A stretch of DNA of 64,000 nucleotides. It comes from Euptelea pleiosperma (lineage: Eukaryota; Streptophyta; Magnoliopsida; Ranunculales; Eupteleaceae). The notes under the pieces are model-generated. The model made no database searches. It saw only the letters and a program-made list of their open reading frames with translations, and was not told where the DNA came from. Every line of letters begins with the position of its first letter. Within the stretch, counting starts at the first letter, position 1. The stretch lies in assembly GCA_035048495.1 (NCBI GenBank), contig CM068545.1, positions 17,195,702 through 17,259,701 of the forward strand, read 5' to 3'. A program made the translations under genes and the position numbers. This document shows, piece after piece, positions 23,201-35,045 of this stretch.

Positions 23201-26200
23201 ATCTAACCGTCCACATTAGATTGATGGATAAGATAAGAGAATACAACTGAGTTGTCTTGATATATGCGTGGGTGGCCGTGTGCCCTTGGCACTTTTCGAC
23301 AAAGTGTTTGTCAAAATCGGGTGGGAGTTAATCTCAGCCATTGATATGAAGCTTAGTGGATCTCAGCCACTCATTATTGAAGCCATATAAGATAAGAGGG
23401 GTATAAGAAAACCATTAAATTTTCGTTAAATTCTATATTTTTTTAAATTTTAAATTTTCACATTTCAAATTTTGAATTTCAGCACCACTTTTTTCCATTA
23501 AATCATTAAAATCCATTTTTTCCATTTTTGCCCTAGCCGTTTCAATCCGTTTTAACGGTAACACCCCTCTCGAGGCATAAAAAGTGGGGCTCCTGAGCTT
23601 GACCCTTGGGCTATATGTAAATTCAATCCATTTCATTCCTTATATATAGGTAAATAGTAGGTGACCCATGCCCACAGCACTCATCGACAAAGCATTTGTC
23701 AAAATTGGGTGTGAGTGGCTGAGATCCACTGTCCATTTGGTGTGATAAGATCTCGGCCATCCTTTATGAAGCCGGATAAGAGGGGGAGACAACCGTCCTG
23801 TTTTGTTATATAGATATTCTACGTATGTTTAATTTTCTACCTACCATGCCCTAGTTTCATCTGTTCATCTCTGATATATTCAAAGTGTATTTAGATACTT
23901 GGTGTTCTTACTACTTTCCTACAGCATGTTCACCATGCAGGTCAACCAATGCCAGGCGAAGAGCAGGAGGACATTGTAATGACAAGTACTCAGAGCAACA
24001 TTTTGAATATCACTTGCCCATTAAGTGGAAAGCCTGTTATTGAACTAGCAGATCCAGTGCGAAGGTATCATTTGGACTCCTTCCAATTCTTTTTTCTTTG
24101 AGAAGGATCTGCATAACTTTATTATTGTTGCAAGCAATTGTTTAGGAGCAAATGAATTCATTTATTTGTCTGCCATTACATTCAAACAATACATATACCC
24201 TAACTTTGACCATATCTTAGCAGGAATTGGAATCCTAAAGGAAAGACACACGTGCATATATTTATATTTACTTCTCATGCATGTCATGCAGGTGGGATTG
24301 GGGTTACCTTATTTGCTTTTGGGTTGGCTTACAGGATTTTCTGTTTATTTGCCGGTTTAGGGAAAAAAGTTGCTTTCTCATTAGCAAACTGTAAAAGGTA
24401 TCATATGGATTCCTGTTATTGAACTAGCAGATCCAGTGGGAAGGTATCATATCGATTCCTCCAATTCTTTTTTCTCTGAGAAGGAGTTGCAATAACTCTA
24501 TAATTTTTGCAAGCACTTGTTTAGGAGTAAATGGATAGATTTATTTGTCTGCCATCATATGCAAACAATATATTCCCTAACTTTGATCATATCATAGCTG
24601 GAATAGGCATCCTAAAGGAAAGATACACGTGCGTGTATTTATATTTACTTCTCATTTAATTATAAAAAAATATTTATTTCTCATACATGTTTTATATAGG
24701 TAGGATTGGGTTACCTCATTAGGTTTCTTTGGGGTTGGCTTACTGGATTTTCTGTTTATTTTCAGTTTAGGAAAGAAAAAGTGTTACTTTCTCATTAGCT
24801 AACTGTAAAACCACTGGGTGGATGGGGGGAGCTGTAATGCTTTGATTGAGAATGAAAGATTAGCATGCATGTAAAAGAAAGATTAATATGGCTGTGCTGC
24901 TTTAATGGCAGAGAAAGATTATTATGCCTTAGGATGTAAATTAAATAACCAGTATGACCCCTATGGTTGTCAAAATGACCCCTAGGGATGCATGATGTAG
25001 TCTGCATCGTCCTTTTCCTTTTCCTTTTTGTTCTAAGCATTAAATGGTTTTTAGTTGGTCACCTCGACCTCTAGAGCTGATTCCTTTGTAATTTGCGTGG
25101 CTTTGGCCTTTTCAATACATTCTTATACTTATCAAACAAAAAATTGCTATAGGGTACCAATCAGGAGAAAATCTGCATCCATGCATACAAAATTAGTATG
25201 TGAGCATGCACTGTGGCACACACATAACAGTATATACTCTAGTGGTTTGCCCTAAACCTGACTGGACAATGATTTCTGGCAGATGTATATTGTTGTGTCA
25301 GAACAATGGTAGTTTAATCAGTTACCATTACTAGTATTCATCCTCTAATTCTTCTGATATATTTTGGTGAGGGTTTAATTGTCAAATGATTTCACAAATT
25401 GAGAAATTTTTTATTCTTTCGAGTCTCCACTTCTTTACATATAAACCAGGTCTAAGATTTGCTTAGGGACTTCCGTGGTTGAACAACACATTTATGGCCT
25501 GGTTGGAATCATTTGGGTCTAAAAGTACTCATTGAGTTTTGGGTTTCTTTCCAGCCCTACCCTCTCACTATCTTTGCTAGCATGGCTGTGTTATGATGAT
25601 CTGTTAAAGTTGGTTTGACAGTGGATGGTAACCACTCCATCTAATAAGTAGTTGCCAAGAGATATCACAAGCTATTTAGTGCTACCCAAATGGTCGTTAA
25701 AAAAACATTAAGGCTCTGTATCGTTGCCCTCATTAAGTTTTCTAGAAATGTTTTTTTGCATATAAATGTCATAGAACTTTTTCTGTATCAACACTTCCTG
25801 ACATACAAATCCTTTTTCTGTAAAACTTTTTGCTGATTACCATACAAAACCTCAGTAGAAAATCTATTCTTGAACAAGATTAAAGTCGTGGTATTGGAGC
25901 ACATATATGGCATTTTAAAAACTAATAGTATGGTTGGATAAGGTGCATATTTGGATATGTATCAGCCGACAAAGGTGATTTTTCTTGCTTAAATTAAACT
26001 TACTGAGTGATAAAAGATATAAAAGACAAAGCAGGAAGTAAGCACAAGATATGTAGGTGTATTTTATTGGTCTTCACCAAGCCATGATCCATATCGTTTT
26101 AGACTGCATTTTAAACCTCTCTTTCATTTTTTTCTGGTGCAGTATGGATTGCAAGCATATTTATGAAAAGAAGGCAGTGATGCACTACATAAAAGGCAAG

Positions 26201-26447
26201 CCTGCACGCCCTCAATGCCCTGTAGCAGGTACTTGGGTTTTCCATTAAATTCTCTCTACACTTATTTCTTTACCAGTGTTATCCTTGACCTCTGTTTTTC
26301 TACCCAGGTTGCCCCAAGATACTGCAGGCAGGAAGAGTGGTGTGTGACCCCCTATTGCTCATTGATATTGACGAAATGCGCTTGATGAGTAACCAAACTG
26401 CACACCCTCCCGTGGTAGAAGATTTCACTGAGCTTGAAGAAGACTGA
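17254..26447 (+). CDS. MMS21: E3 SUMO-protein ligase MMS21/HPY2 (NSE2), seven exons
   Basis: This SUMO E3 ligase is the NSE2 subunit of the nuclear SMC5/6 complex. In plants it supports DNA repair and root meristem maintenance and limits endoreduplication. Exons read by eye: 17254-17340, 17431-17502, 17586-17696, 17811-17921, 23925-24064, 26143-26228, 26308-26447. They join in frame to 248 residues, close to the roughly 250 typical of plant homologues. The N-terminal helical region binds SMC5 in this family. The SP-RING follows: CPLSGKPVIELADPV at 158-172, then putative zinc ligands Cys177, His179, Cys199 and Cys204 in MDCKHIYEKKAVMHYI and QCPVAGCP. The acidic end reads DFTELEED. The 6.0-kb intron 4 is filled with transposon sequence, yet all splice sites are intact. 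Exon 3 uses a weak-looking GTGCTT donor. Confidence 0.93.
18415..19253. mobile_element. Solo or truncated LTR related to the 53-kb element
   Basis: It starts TGTGGGAGCAAAATATC, like TGTGGGGGAAAAATATC at 53041. It shares CTCCGACGCTCAAGTCAG and a TATTTATAA box with that LTR, and ends near CTCCAACA at 19253. A purine-rich tract on the minus strand follows (GGAGAAGGATCAA), as expected for the 3' edge of an interior. The partner LTR was not seen. It lies inside intron 4 of MMS21. The open frame at 18478-18789 is part of this LTR, not a gene. Confidence 0.6.
20360..20515 (-). mobile_element. Helitron 5' end fragment in MMS21 intron 4
   Basis: The minus strand reads TCTATACTCTATACTAAAGC after an A. 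The interior has CACATGGAGGAGAGAGAAAA-type words like the Helitron ends at 2.3 and 3.7 kb. The 3' end was not found. Confidence 0.4.
21198..21787 (+). mobile_element. Putative LTR followed by a TGGCGACTC primer site
   Basis: A segment starting TGTTGGGGAATAAAAG ends in AAGACA and is followed by gTGGCGACTCTGTCC. That resembles a primer-binding site common after plant LTRs. No partner LTR or coding interior was identified. The borders are inferred. Confidence 0.4.
22205..22335. repeat. Degenerate 40-bp tandem repeat
   Basis: Starts at 22211, 22251 and 22291 (GGGTGGAGCAGTGCATG, GGGTGAATCCGTACACATG, GGGTAAAGCAGCACTTG) show a 40-bp period with many differences. The inner word is ATGACATGTWGGTGAATA. 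It lies in MMS21 intron 4. Confidence 0.6.
22771..23814 (-). mobile_element. Composite Helitron array in MMS21 intron 4
   Basis: On the minus strand the 5' end reads TCTATATAACAAAACAGGAC after A. The 3' end has a palindrome GTGCCAATGGCAC shortly before CTAG and host T (22771-22774). Between them, related end sequences recur near 22900, 23265 and 23645, each with a GCACT(C/T)xTCGACAAA block. Several truncated copies therefore appear stacked. An AACGGCTGTTATAACGG repeat lies inside. Confidence 0.55.
24033..24810 (+). repeat. Tandem duplication of the end of MMS21 exon 5 plus intron
   Basis: Unit 1 (24033-24411) begins inside exon 5 at CCTGTTATTGAACTAGCAG and runs over the exon 5 donor into the intron. 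Unit 2 (24412-24810) repeats the exon tail, the GGTATCAT donor region and the following intron with many substitutions and small indels. A third scrap of the junction (AAGGTATCATATGGATT) lies at 24395-24411. No acceptor precedes the second exon tail, so it should not be included in the mRNA. Confidence 0.8.
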
Positions 26448-26699
26448 TAGGATACTCCTTACTACTTTAAGGAGATTTTGTACAATCAACTCAGGCACTT
26501 ATCCTAAACCGTTCATCATAGTCTTTCTCAATCCAAAAAAGAAAGGCAATAGGTCAGATGGCTATGATCATCCCATGGTTAATTTTCCATGATGATCTCG
26601 ACGGTGGTGCTCATCATCCCACTAGGTGCGTAGCTATTAACTTAGTACACCATACTGATTATATTTAAAAAAAAAAAACGTGTACACCAAAGCATGGTT

Positions 26700-26998
26700 G
26701 AAAATAACGCTGTTTAACGAATTTAACGGCCGTTAAAACGCTAATGCCCAAAGCCCGTTACGTTATGAACTGTTTAGACGCTTAGAAAATAACGGTCGTT
26801 ATTTTCGTTTTTGAAAAGTTGAATTTCAAATTTCAAATTTTGAATATCAGCGCCATTTTTTCTGTTATTTCTGTTATTTTCCCATTTTTTTCGTTTTTGC
26901 CCGTCCGTTACAATTCGTTTTAACAGCTGTTTGAACGAAAAAAGACAGCAACACCCCCCAGTCCGTTATACCGTTATGATGGCCTCTTTTAAACCTGG
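26700..26998. repeat. Repeat rich in AACGGCCGTTA palindromes (copy B)
   Basis: Words include TTTAACGGCCGTTAAAACG, AACGGTCGTTATTTTCG and GTCCGTTATACCGTTATGA. The family is the same as at 10600-10925 and 22980-23070. It lies just downstream of the MMS21 stop. Confidence 0.5.
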
Positions 26999-27589
26999 CA
27001 CAAAACACTCAGACCATAGATTTTCTCACTAAATATTTCAAATTCTTGTTTCTTTTCTCACTGATTCCATGTAGCACTACACACTTTACGGTTCCTGAGT
27101 TTAAGATAGAGGCTTGGCCAGGTAGATTGTGAGGTAACTGCTCGTGATTGGCCACAAACAAAAATTCATGCTGTTTCTACTTACAATAAGTAGTTTAGTT
27201 CAGAAATTTTCATTTAGAAATGATCTTAACCGTCCAATTCAATTGCCAAAACTGCATTGATCAAACATATTCGATTTATGGGAATAGATGTGAATTTGGG
27301 CCTGATGCCAGATTTGGCTCAACATTTAGTTAATCCCAATTTATCTGCATACAGGCCAAGAAAAAATACAAGAAAGGTGATGAATTGATAAATGCAACAT
27401 GACGCATTTTATTTGATGTTTAGGACTAGAGCTTGATCTTAGCAGATCAATGGCTTCACCATGCTAGAAAAATAAAATAAAATAATGTTTATTGAATAAT
27501 TTTTGGGTGATCTCTACAAGAGGATTTAGAAATTTATGTTAATAAAAAGGAAAATGTACAAAAACAAGAAGAAAGGGAAGCGAAGGAGT

Positions 27590-28110
27590 TACATCACCAT
27601 GGGAGCAAGCATCTCAACTAGGTTGGCACCCTCAGGGTCTTCTAAACAAGAAATGAAGTTAGGCCTATGATCCCACCATTGTCTGTTCCCCAGAGCAAGG
27701 GTTTAAGCAAGATTGGCACAAGAGTCTACACTGAAATTAGCCTCTCCAGGTAGAACTAAACCGAACCTATTTGATTTGTCCACAGATAGACTCCCACAAG
27801 CCTTTAATTCTCCATGAAATTTTCCTCTTGTTGAAAGCCTTGATTGCCGCTTCGGAATCCGACTCTAACCCAAATTCTATGCCTACCATTCTGCAACGAA
27901 GTTAGTAACAATCCCAAATTTTTGACCAACACCCCAACCACCTTGCTATTGGAGTCCTAAAAACAACTGAGACCCCCAGACAAAGGTTCCTTTGTCTTTC
28001 GACGCCCCATCACAATTTATTTTAATCACTCCACTCCCTATGCCTTCCATCTGCATTCCTTGATTTGGGGCGCTCTCCCTGGTTTAGCACCCAAACCAAG
28101 GTTCTTCAAA
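27590..28110 (-). mobile_element. LINE remnant (RNase H-like domain)
   Basis: The minus strand gives, in broken frames, GVIKINCDGASKDKGTF and downstream fragments like KLMRGKFHGELKA-type sequence with stops. This is the RNase H-like domain that ends plant L1 LINE polyproteins. No intact frame remains. Confidence 0.55.
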
Positions 28111-28559
28111 ATGAAGAGATCTTCTAAACAAGACTTATTTCGCCTTAATGTGGGTTGGAAGTTTGTTTTTTATGCAGCCTTCGTGCTCCTTTTCATGGCG
28201 GCAAGGTGATGGTGCTTGACTTAGAATCTTATAGCTTTTGTTTTCTTTTAACTCAAATTTAACAAGTATATCGATCAAATATGCTCAATGTTCGGTTGCC
28301 TTGATCCAATCCAATGGTTTGGATCCATTGGATTGGGTCTTGGTCTGGAATCATGACCCATTAGGCTATCGTATTGGTTCTAGATTAACCCTAATCCAAT
28401 TCGAACTCGATCCATTTATAGCCTTAATAGAGAGAGAGGTCACATACCATAGAGAAATTGAACATTGTGCCTATTTTTAAAGGCCGTGATTTTTTTTTTG
28501 TCAACTACTTGCTTTTAATTTTTTGTCACATTTTTTAAAGGATTTTCGAATGATAAAGC

Positions 28560-28998
28560 AGAATAATACTCAAACTTTTCTCCCAATTTAAGAAAATTGA
28601 GAGAGACATGATCAAAAGATATTCAATAGAACCAATTTCCTTTCGAATGAGTAAGAAAGATTAGGAAAGACAAAATTAGAGATGAGCGCATTAGAGGAAA
28701 TCTAAAAATATGTTCTACTAGATATGAAATAAGGAAAAGTTGATTGTGATGATTTGAGCATGTACAATGACGACCAACAGCAACACCAATGAGACGTGCT
28801 TCGGTGCAAGTTGAAGGCTGTAAACGAGAGAGAAGGAGAAGGCCAATGAGGTGGAATGGGGTCCTAAATAAAAAGATCTGAGGACACATGACTTGAGACA
28901 AGATATAGCTCTATATTCAGTTGAACGGCAAAAAAGAATTCAAGTTACTGACCTCAAATATTTGAATTTGGGTGTAGATGATGATGATGGTGATGAAA
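28560..28998 (+). mobile_element. RTE-type LINE 3' end
   Basis: The plus strand decodes, with frameshifts, to WFEHVQ, PTATPMRRA and VEGCKRERRRRPMRWNGV. It matches the C-terminal block of RTE reverse transcriptases (WFGHVQRR..APVRR..EG.KRGRGRPKKTW). It ends in a GATGATGATGG tail, also typical of RTE elements. Confidence 0.6.
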
Positions 28999-29598
28999 AT
29001 TAATCTTTAACAGGCACCAAAATCTTTATTTCATTCAAAGCTATGCTTTCATAATTCAAACCCCATTCCAAGAATAGACAAAATTCAAATTGACCCTAAA
29101 AATTCAATATTACAGATTTACAAGGTAAAACCCATGTAATCTAAAATTGAACATCTAAGGAACCAGTGGGGTTGACACAGTCTACCTGTACTGGCAACCC
29201 TGGTAAGTTTCACTTGGGAGGATCTCTACTGCCAACAATCAACAACATTTTATGTGTAACAATCCATTCAATGAATGCTTTTAGTAATCCTTGTCCATCT
29301 ATTTTCAAACTTTCCAAAAGAATAGATTGATCGGAAGGCTGTGAATATCTGATCGAATTTTTTTGGACAACATCATCTCTTCGGAAGGAATAAAAAAAAT
29401 TGTGGGTCTTATCCTAATGCATGTGCACCAAGCCATCCTGTATGCTGTTGGTAGACCATCCTTAGGCTGTAAACGACAGGTACTATAGATCTCCTCAATG
29501 TGCAAAAGGTTCACACACCCCTGGCCGGTCATCTCCAAGTTCTATAGAATTGAGTTTCTGTGCTTGCTGACCAGACCATGTATATTGTTCTTATAGGC

Positions 29599-32500
29599 TC
29601 ACCTCATCACCCCAAAAGAGATCTCACCATTATAGACTCCTACATTGTGTCTCTTACTATAAGCTTTCTCTTCTTCCATAATTTCAGCATTGTGTCTCTT
29701 ACTATAACCCTTCTCTTCTTCCATAATTTCAACATTGTGTCTCTTACTATAACCCTTCTCTTCTTCAATAATTTCAACGGTCAGATATCGAACACCTTCC
29801 GATATATGATCACATTGTTCGATTTCATACTCTTGTCCATCAGATACCGAAGTGTCAACTGTACGAGAAGGAGAGGGTTCCGGCAAAGGACCAGTCAATT
29901 TGCCTGTAACTATGTTTCCTTTGGCAGTGGTGCGCCAGTTCTTTAGACCCACAATGACCCTCTCTGTGAATACTGCCTTTTTCATTGAAGAGCCCATCTG
30001 ATGCAAGTTCAATATTGGTTAAATGCAGGAAAAACAATGTGAGATTGACTTTATTTCAACTTATATTCTGTATTTACCTGTGTGACCAAAGCATATAGAG
30101 GTAGTGTCACATAGCCAGAAAGGAGTTGTACTAGCACACCCATGGCAATCCTTATAACAATGTCCTCTGTCTCTCTATGGAAGCAGGATCTTAACCCAAA
30201 TTTGTACTGTGTTTTGAAGAAAGTTAGCGACAAATCAAACTTTAAATTAGAAAATATTTAAGTTGATCAATTTCAAATACCTACCCATGTCCAAGTGAAG
30301 AATGCCAGTTGAAAGGAGTTCTGCAAAACCCAATAATTGTTTCTTAAGAACATGAACATGTAACAATGGATCATGCTTGTTTCACTAAGAAGAAATTCCA
30401 TCGAAGGTGCTTAAGTAGAATTATGGTTTTACCTGGAATAGAATGAAATGGATAACATGGAGAAGCAATTGAGGCCGACCGAACCAGAAGAGGTTGTCGT
30501 TGGGCTTAACTAACAAAGTCCCTCTAACAACAGAAGACGTATCTCGGCTTTCCAAACACATTCTAGTTATGATAACTTGTAGCTTCGTCCCCACTAACAA
30601 AAGCATCTGCAATGTAAGATACAAGTATTAGTCTTCATATTAGAGATTCGTGCGCTGTAATAAGTATTTACTGATTGACTTAAAAAACTTACTATTAAAG
30701 GAATGATGGGCAGCCATAAATAGTTGTAAAATCCTGCAGAAAAAAGAAAATTGAATCCAGTTAGCTTTGCCTGGCCTGGTAATTCTAAAGATGATGGTGT
30801 TCATCTAAGTGAAAGGATATCAGCATTACCATTTGCATTGAAAAATATTAATAATACGGAGAAGAGCCAAATCCAGGGACTGCAAAACAACAAGGCAAAT
30901 CAAGTTTATTGGTTTTGAGTTTAATTTGAAAAACATGTCAGTGAGTATTCTTCCTCAAGGAAATTACCTTATTCCCACCACCACCTGCAAGTCTTCATCT
31001 AAAGTTCTCCTAAGAAACTTTTGGAAATCATACTTGCTGCCTTCTGTAAAATGGGCCTAAAATAAGAAGAAAAACCAGAAAGACAGATGTTATAAACAAG
31101 ATAAAATGGATGGACATCTTGTATTTGCTTATAACCGGTCGTGGGATTACCATGATGAACCCATGTCGAAGAGTGAAATAATCAGTTTTGGAGACAGACC
31201 CGTAAAATTGTCGGAGGAAACAGACCTGCAAATATATTTGTAGTAATTTATAAGATTAATTTGATTAACATGACATAGATGGGGGATAAGAAATAGATTG
31301 TAGTAAGGTTTTGTGAGACTAACAGGCCAACGAAGTAGAGGGTGGTCGCTCCAGCATTTCAAATGTCGTTGTGCAAATGATGTCTGATGGGTGAGCCTGA
31401 ATCTCCGCGGATCTAAATGATTTAGAGACAATTTTTAGTAAAATCATAGAACAAGAATATGTTGCATTGTAAAGCAATATTATTAGTGCAGAAGAAAGAA
31501 TAATTAATGAAGCAAAATTGAGTAAAATAGGACTTAAAATTATTGAACTAATAAAGAGAATTGGTGTTAAGGCCCAGCTTGGCAGAACTACAAACGTTTG
31601 CGGTATTTGCGTGTGTTTGGTGGTGCAACATCCAACAAAATTTGCAATAGACCTAATCATTGTTTGCCAAAAAGTTGTCTAATGTTTGCAGCCAAAAGTG
31701 GCTGCAAACAATAGACAAATGACTCTCATCCCCTTCGTCTCCCCCAACAGATCTCCCATCCCCAACCATATGAATATTTTCCCAACAAATGCTGGCAAAG
31801 GCTATCCTGATCGGGCTTTGCGTCGCCAGGGACGCCCACCTGGATCATATTGTGGTGGAATCTGATGCGAAGTGAGTGGTGGAGGTTCTGCGGGTTGGAT
31901 CTTCGGATATAGGATGCTTCTCTTCAGCGGTTTGCGCCAGCATTCTAGACGTTTCTCAGTCCTTTGCTCAGCGGTTTGCGCCAGCATTCTAGATGTTTCT
32001 CAGTCTTTTGCTCAATTATCTTTTACTTTTGCTGGACGTGTATCTAATACTGTTGTTCATATATACTATTAGTCTATTGCCTACCAGGCTAAACTCTTTA
32101 ACCACCCTGTTCATTGGGCTTCTAAGTCCCCAGACCGGCTCTTTATGGCCGTGTCAAGGACCAGAATAACCTACGTGACGTGGGCTAGGTTGTTTTCTTT
32201 TCTTCTTTTGGTTGAATATGACAGGTTGGCTTACAAAAAAAAAAAAAGGTGTTTGTCATTACAAACATATTTTTATCAAATATTTGCCTACAAACATTTT
32301 CTTGCAGACTACAGACTAGGATACCAAGCAAGAAGTGTTAATAAATGCCCAAATCTACAAGAAATGTGAGAAATTAATTTCTTGGAAAAATACTTATGAG
32401 GAGATTATGTTCTAAGCAATTTTTTTTTCACCATTCAATTAGGAGGTATCGTCCTATAACCGATTAACCGACAGGTCCAACAACAATTAATTGGGTCTGG

Positions 32501-34593
32501 GTCTATTTTTTTTTTTGAAACCAATCAAAATTGGACCCAATTCAGTCTACCTGTTTAGACCAGACAAGAGTTGGGTCCAATTAGGATTCCTTGATGGCTA
32601 AATGAGTCATCAAGAGTTGGGTCCAATTAGGAATTTGAAGTGGCAAAATCAATATTTTAGTGGATTGATCATTTCTCTAATTGATGTGATATCACGCAAC
32701 CAAAAGGGTCCCACCAAAGGGAAAATGTAACACAGAAAAAAGCTGAGCTTACCATTAGTGTATTGATATTCTAGACTTCTCGTCTCTTCTTCCCAAGATT
32801 CCCAACGTCTCATCTGTGAATCCACAAACAAAAGGCAGCGGGTCAAAGATCCCAATTGAAACTCTCTCTGTTGTTAAGGTCATCCATGAGATCAATGTGT
32901 ATTATAGCACCTTCTTCTTGAAACTTATAAAATCATATTTTTCCTTCTTGACTGATTAATCTTGACTTTCATTTAGAAAAGTCCAACTTATTGACCAAGA
33001 CGTACAAAAAAATAGTGAATAAGGTCAAAAATAACAAATAAAATATCATTTCAAAGCATAAATTAAAAACCAAGTCTAAAAAACGTGTAATTTACCTTGG
33101 CCATCCCAAGTCCGAAGGTGAGAACGCAAGATAGAACATGGAAAAAAGCCAATACAAAAATTAACATTTGGAGTTGGTTGACACCTTCTCTTGACACAAG
33201 AGAAACCTTGTCCTGTACGTCCACACAAAAATTTAAAAAAAAAAAAAATCAAACCAAACAACAGCATGAACAATAGTCATTCAAAAATTAAACCCCATCA
33301 AGCCTCAGTTAATTATAAGGAAAATAAATGATATTTTGAGCCAGAGAACTGAATAGAAAATATATTGATCATTTCCATGGAGGTAAATGGATACCATACC
33401 TGCTCTTCGCAGGAGGATTCCTCCTCAATATCGCTAGAAAGCGTCGTGTCCTTGCATGGAAGAAAGGTTTCTCCAATACTCTTTGGAATACAAATCTTTG
33501 CAATGGAGCTTTGCGAGAAGGTTAGTATCAAAGACATGAATCCGAAAAGCATCAACTCTACAATGGAAAAAAAAAAGTTTAGCAATTAAGAAAAAAAAAA
33601 AAAAAACCCCCAAGTACCATCATTACAAGAAAAATAGGATATAGCGACAAATTTTTACCGACGGCCAGGGAAAGCCGTCGGTACAAATACATGCACCGAC
33701 GGCCATATATAACACTTCTATTTATCATAATTCTAATATTTCTCTCACCTGATTTTATCTTGTATAGAGCCCGATAGAGAGACTTCCTCCTCTTCCTGAA
33801 GAACTGAAACAAGTACAATAATTTTCCTTAGTGAGTAAAAAAATCAAATGAAGGGTGTGTTTTTTTGCATGGAAAATTTTTCTAAGAACGGAATTGAATT
33901 CCATGCTTGGATGGAAAAAATTTTCAACTTTAAAATGGCTATCAAACAATGGAAAATCATGTTTTCTCGAAAAATTGCGACAATCAAACATGCCTTAAAG
34001 AAGAAAAGAGAGTATAAGGCTTTGTATGGTGATCAACAAAAAGTTTTACAGAAAAAGGATTTGTATATTAGAAAGTTTCGATGTAGAAAACGTTTTATGA
34101 CAAGTATATGTAATGATCATTTCTAGAAAACTTATTCAAGGCAAACTTATAGAGAAGAATTTGTTGCAAATTCATTAGCCTTCCGATAACCCTTTAAAGA
34201 ACAATCAGACACAAACATATAGGCGAATCGATACACATGTTCAATGCATAAATGCATGCGTGTATATGAATACAAGGGAGATATTCTCGCTAAAGAAGTG
34301 GTATATAGGGCTATATTGTATGACGGCGAGGAGTTGTCGTTGTGATCATTGTTTTTCTTCTCTTTTTCTCTTTTGAATTCTCCCCTTTTTTTCCTTTTTT
34401 TTTTTATAATTCTTTTTCTCTTCTTGATCTAAGAAAATGTTTGTATATATATATATATATGTACCTTGGTTAAGAGATGGATGGAATGTTCGAGGAGGAT
34501 AGAGAGAGCAATAAAAAACAAACAAACAGCAGCAACAGCCCATGTTGGTGTGAATTCAAGAGTTGCAACCACTTCTTCTTCTTCTTCAGCCAT
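29599..34593 (-). CDS. MLO-like seven-transmembrane protein, fourteen exons
   Basis: MLO proteins are plasma-membrane calmodulin-binding proteins. Members govern powdery mildew susceptibility, pollen tube reception or root thigmomorphogenesis by clade. Exons (minus): 34593-34465, 33803-33749, 33557-33400, 33212-33096, 32813-32753, 31412-31324, 31225-31151, 31056-30968, 30879-30830, 30733-30693, 30606-30433, 30320-30285, 30206-30078, 29997-29599. They join in frame to 533 residues, the usual family length. Family blocks include [12 protein letters not shown] (TM1), [57 protein letters not shown] and [20 protein letters not shown]. The calmodulin-binding segment is [20 protein letters not shown] followed by Trp422. 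The acidic N-terminus and EFTPTW resemble the MLO1/13/15 clade, but the clade is unsettled. The tail carries a 15-residue triplication. Introns hold a CACTA end, a MITE and a LINE fragment. Confidence 0.93.
29643..29777 (-). repeat. Three 45-bp coding repeats in the MLO tail
   Basis: Three in-frame units encode [30 protein letters not shown] and [15 protein letters not shown] (residues 475-519), close to the C-terminus. At DNA level the units differ by only a few bases, so the expansion looks recent. Confidence 0.9.
31786..32248 (+). mobile_element. LINE 3' fragment in MLO intron 5
   Basis: It encodes, with stops, [20 protein letters not shown] then VESDAK, the RNase H-like end of plant LINEs, and [13 protein letters not shown], followed by an A run at 32236-32247. 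It contains a roughly 55-bp direct duplication (CAGCGGTTTGCGCCAGCATT repeated near 31926 and 31970). Confidence 0.6.
33622..33706. mobile_element. CACTA (En/Spm) transposon end relic in MLO intron 2
   Basis: CATTACAAGAAAAATAGG resembles the CACTACAAGAAAA terminus. ACCGACGGCC motifs in both orientations (ACCGACGGCCAGGGAAAGCC followed by GTCGGT) follow, typical of subterminal repeats. Only one end is recognised. Confidence 0.5.
33850..33996. mobile_element. Small Tourist-like MITE in MLO intron 1
   Basis: The left end AAGGGTGTGTTTTTTTGCATGG faces the right end AATCAAACATGCCTT, similar to the termini of the elements at 3817 and 4394. The target duplication is unclear. Confidence 0.4.
34443..34460. 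repeat. (TA)n microsatellite in MLO intron 1
   Basis: About nine TA units lie just inside the exon 1 donor. Confidence 0.8.
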
Positions 34594-34650
34594 GATGGCT
34601 TCTCTCTCTCTCTCTCTGTGTCTCCGTCTCTCTGTCTCTGTCCCTCTATT
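34594..34650 (-). promoter_or_regulatory. GA-rich 5' leader of the MLO gene
   Basis: Immediately before the MLO start the minus strand is a purine tract of repeated GAGAGA and GACAGAGA, usual for plant 5' untranslated leaders. No TATA box was assigned. Confidence 0.4.
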
Positions 34651-35045
34651 TTTGGTTGCTCTTGGCCTTTTATTGGGTGGCGGTGGTGGTTACGGGCCAC
34701 AGGGTAGAGAGGTCAGCAGCTACGAAGGATTTTGACGATTATCATTTTGTCAAACGTCAAACAAGCCGGTCTGGCGTGCGACACGAAAGTCCGTCACCAT
34801 GTTGGCTGACTCTTATGCGTACGGCGAAAAAATGGGAATGAAAATGATGCTGTCCTATTTTCAAGATTTGTACAGTGTGAATCCTAAATACCATGGCTCC
34901 TAGAGATTTGTGAGATGTGAATCTCGAAGATCGTCAACAGTCTGCAACTAGTGACGACGGTAGGTAGGGAGGACGGGGACTAGGGAAAGATGGTAACACT
35001 GCCGAAAAGTAAAACACGGACCTGTGTTACTGTATGTGTCTACGC

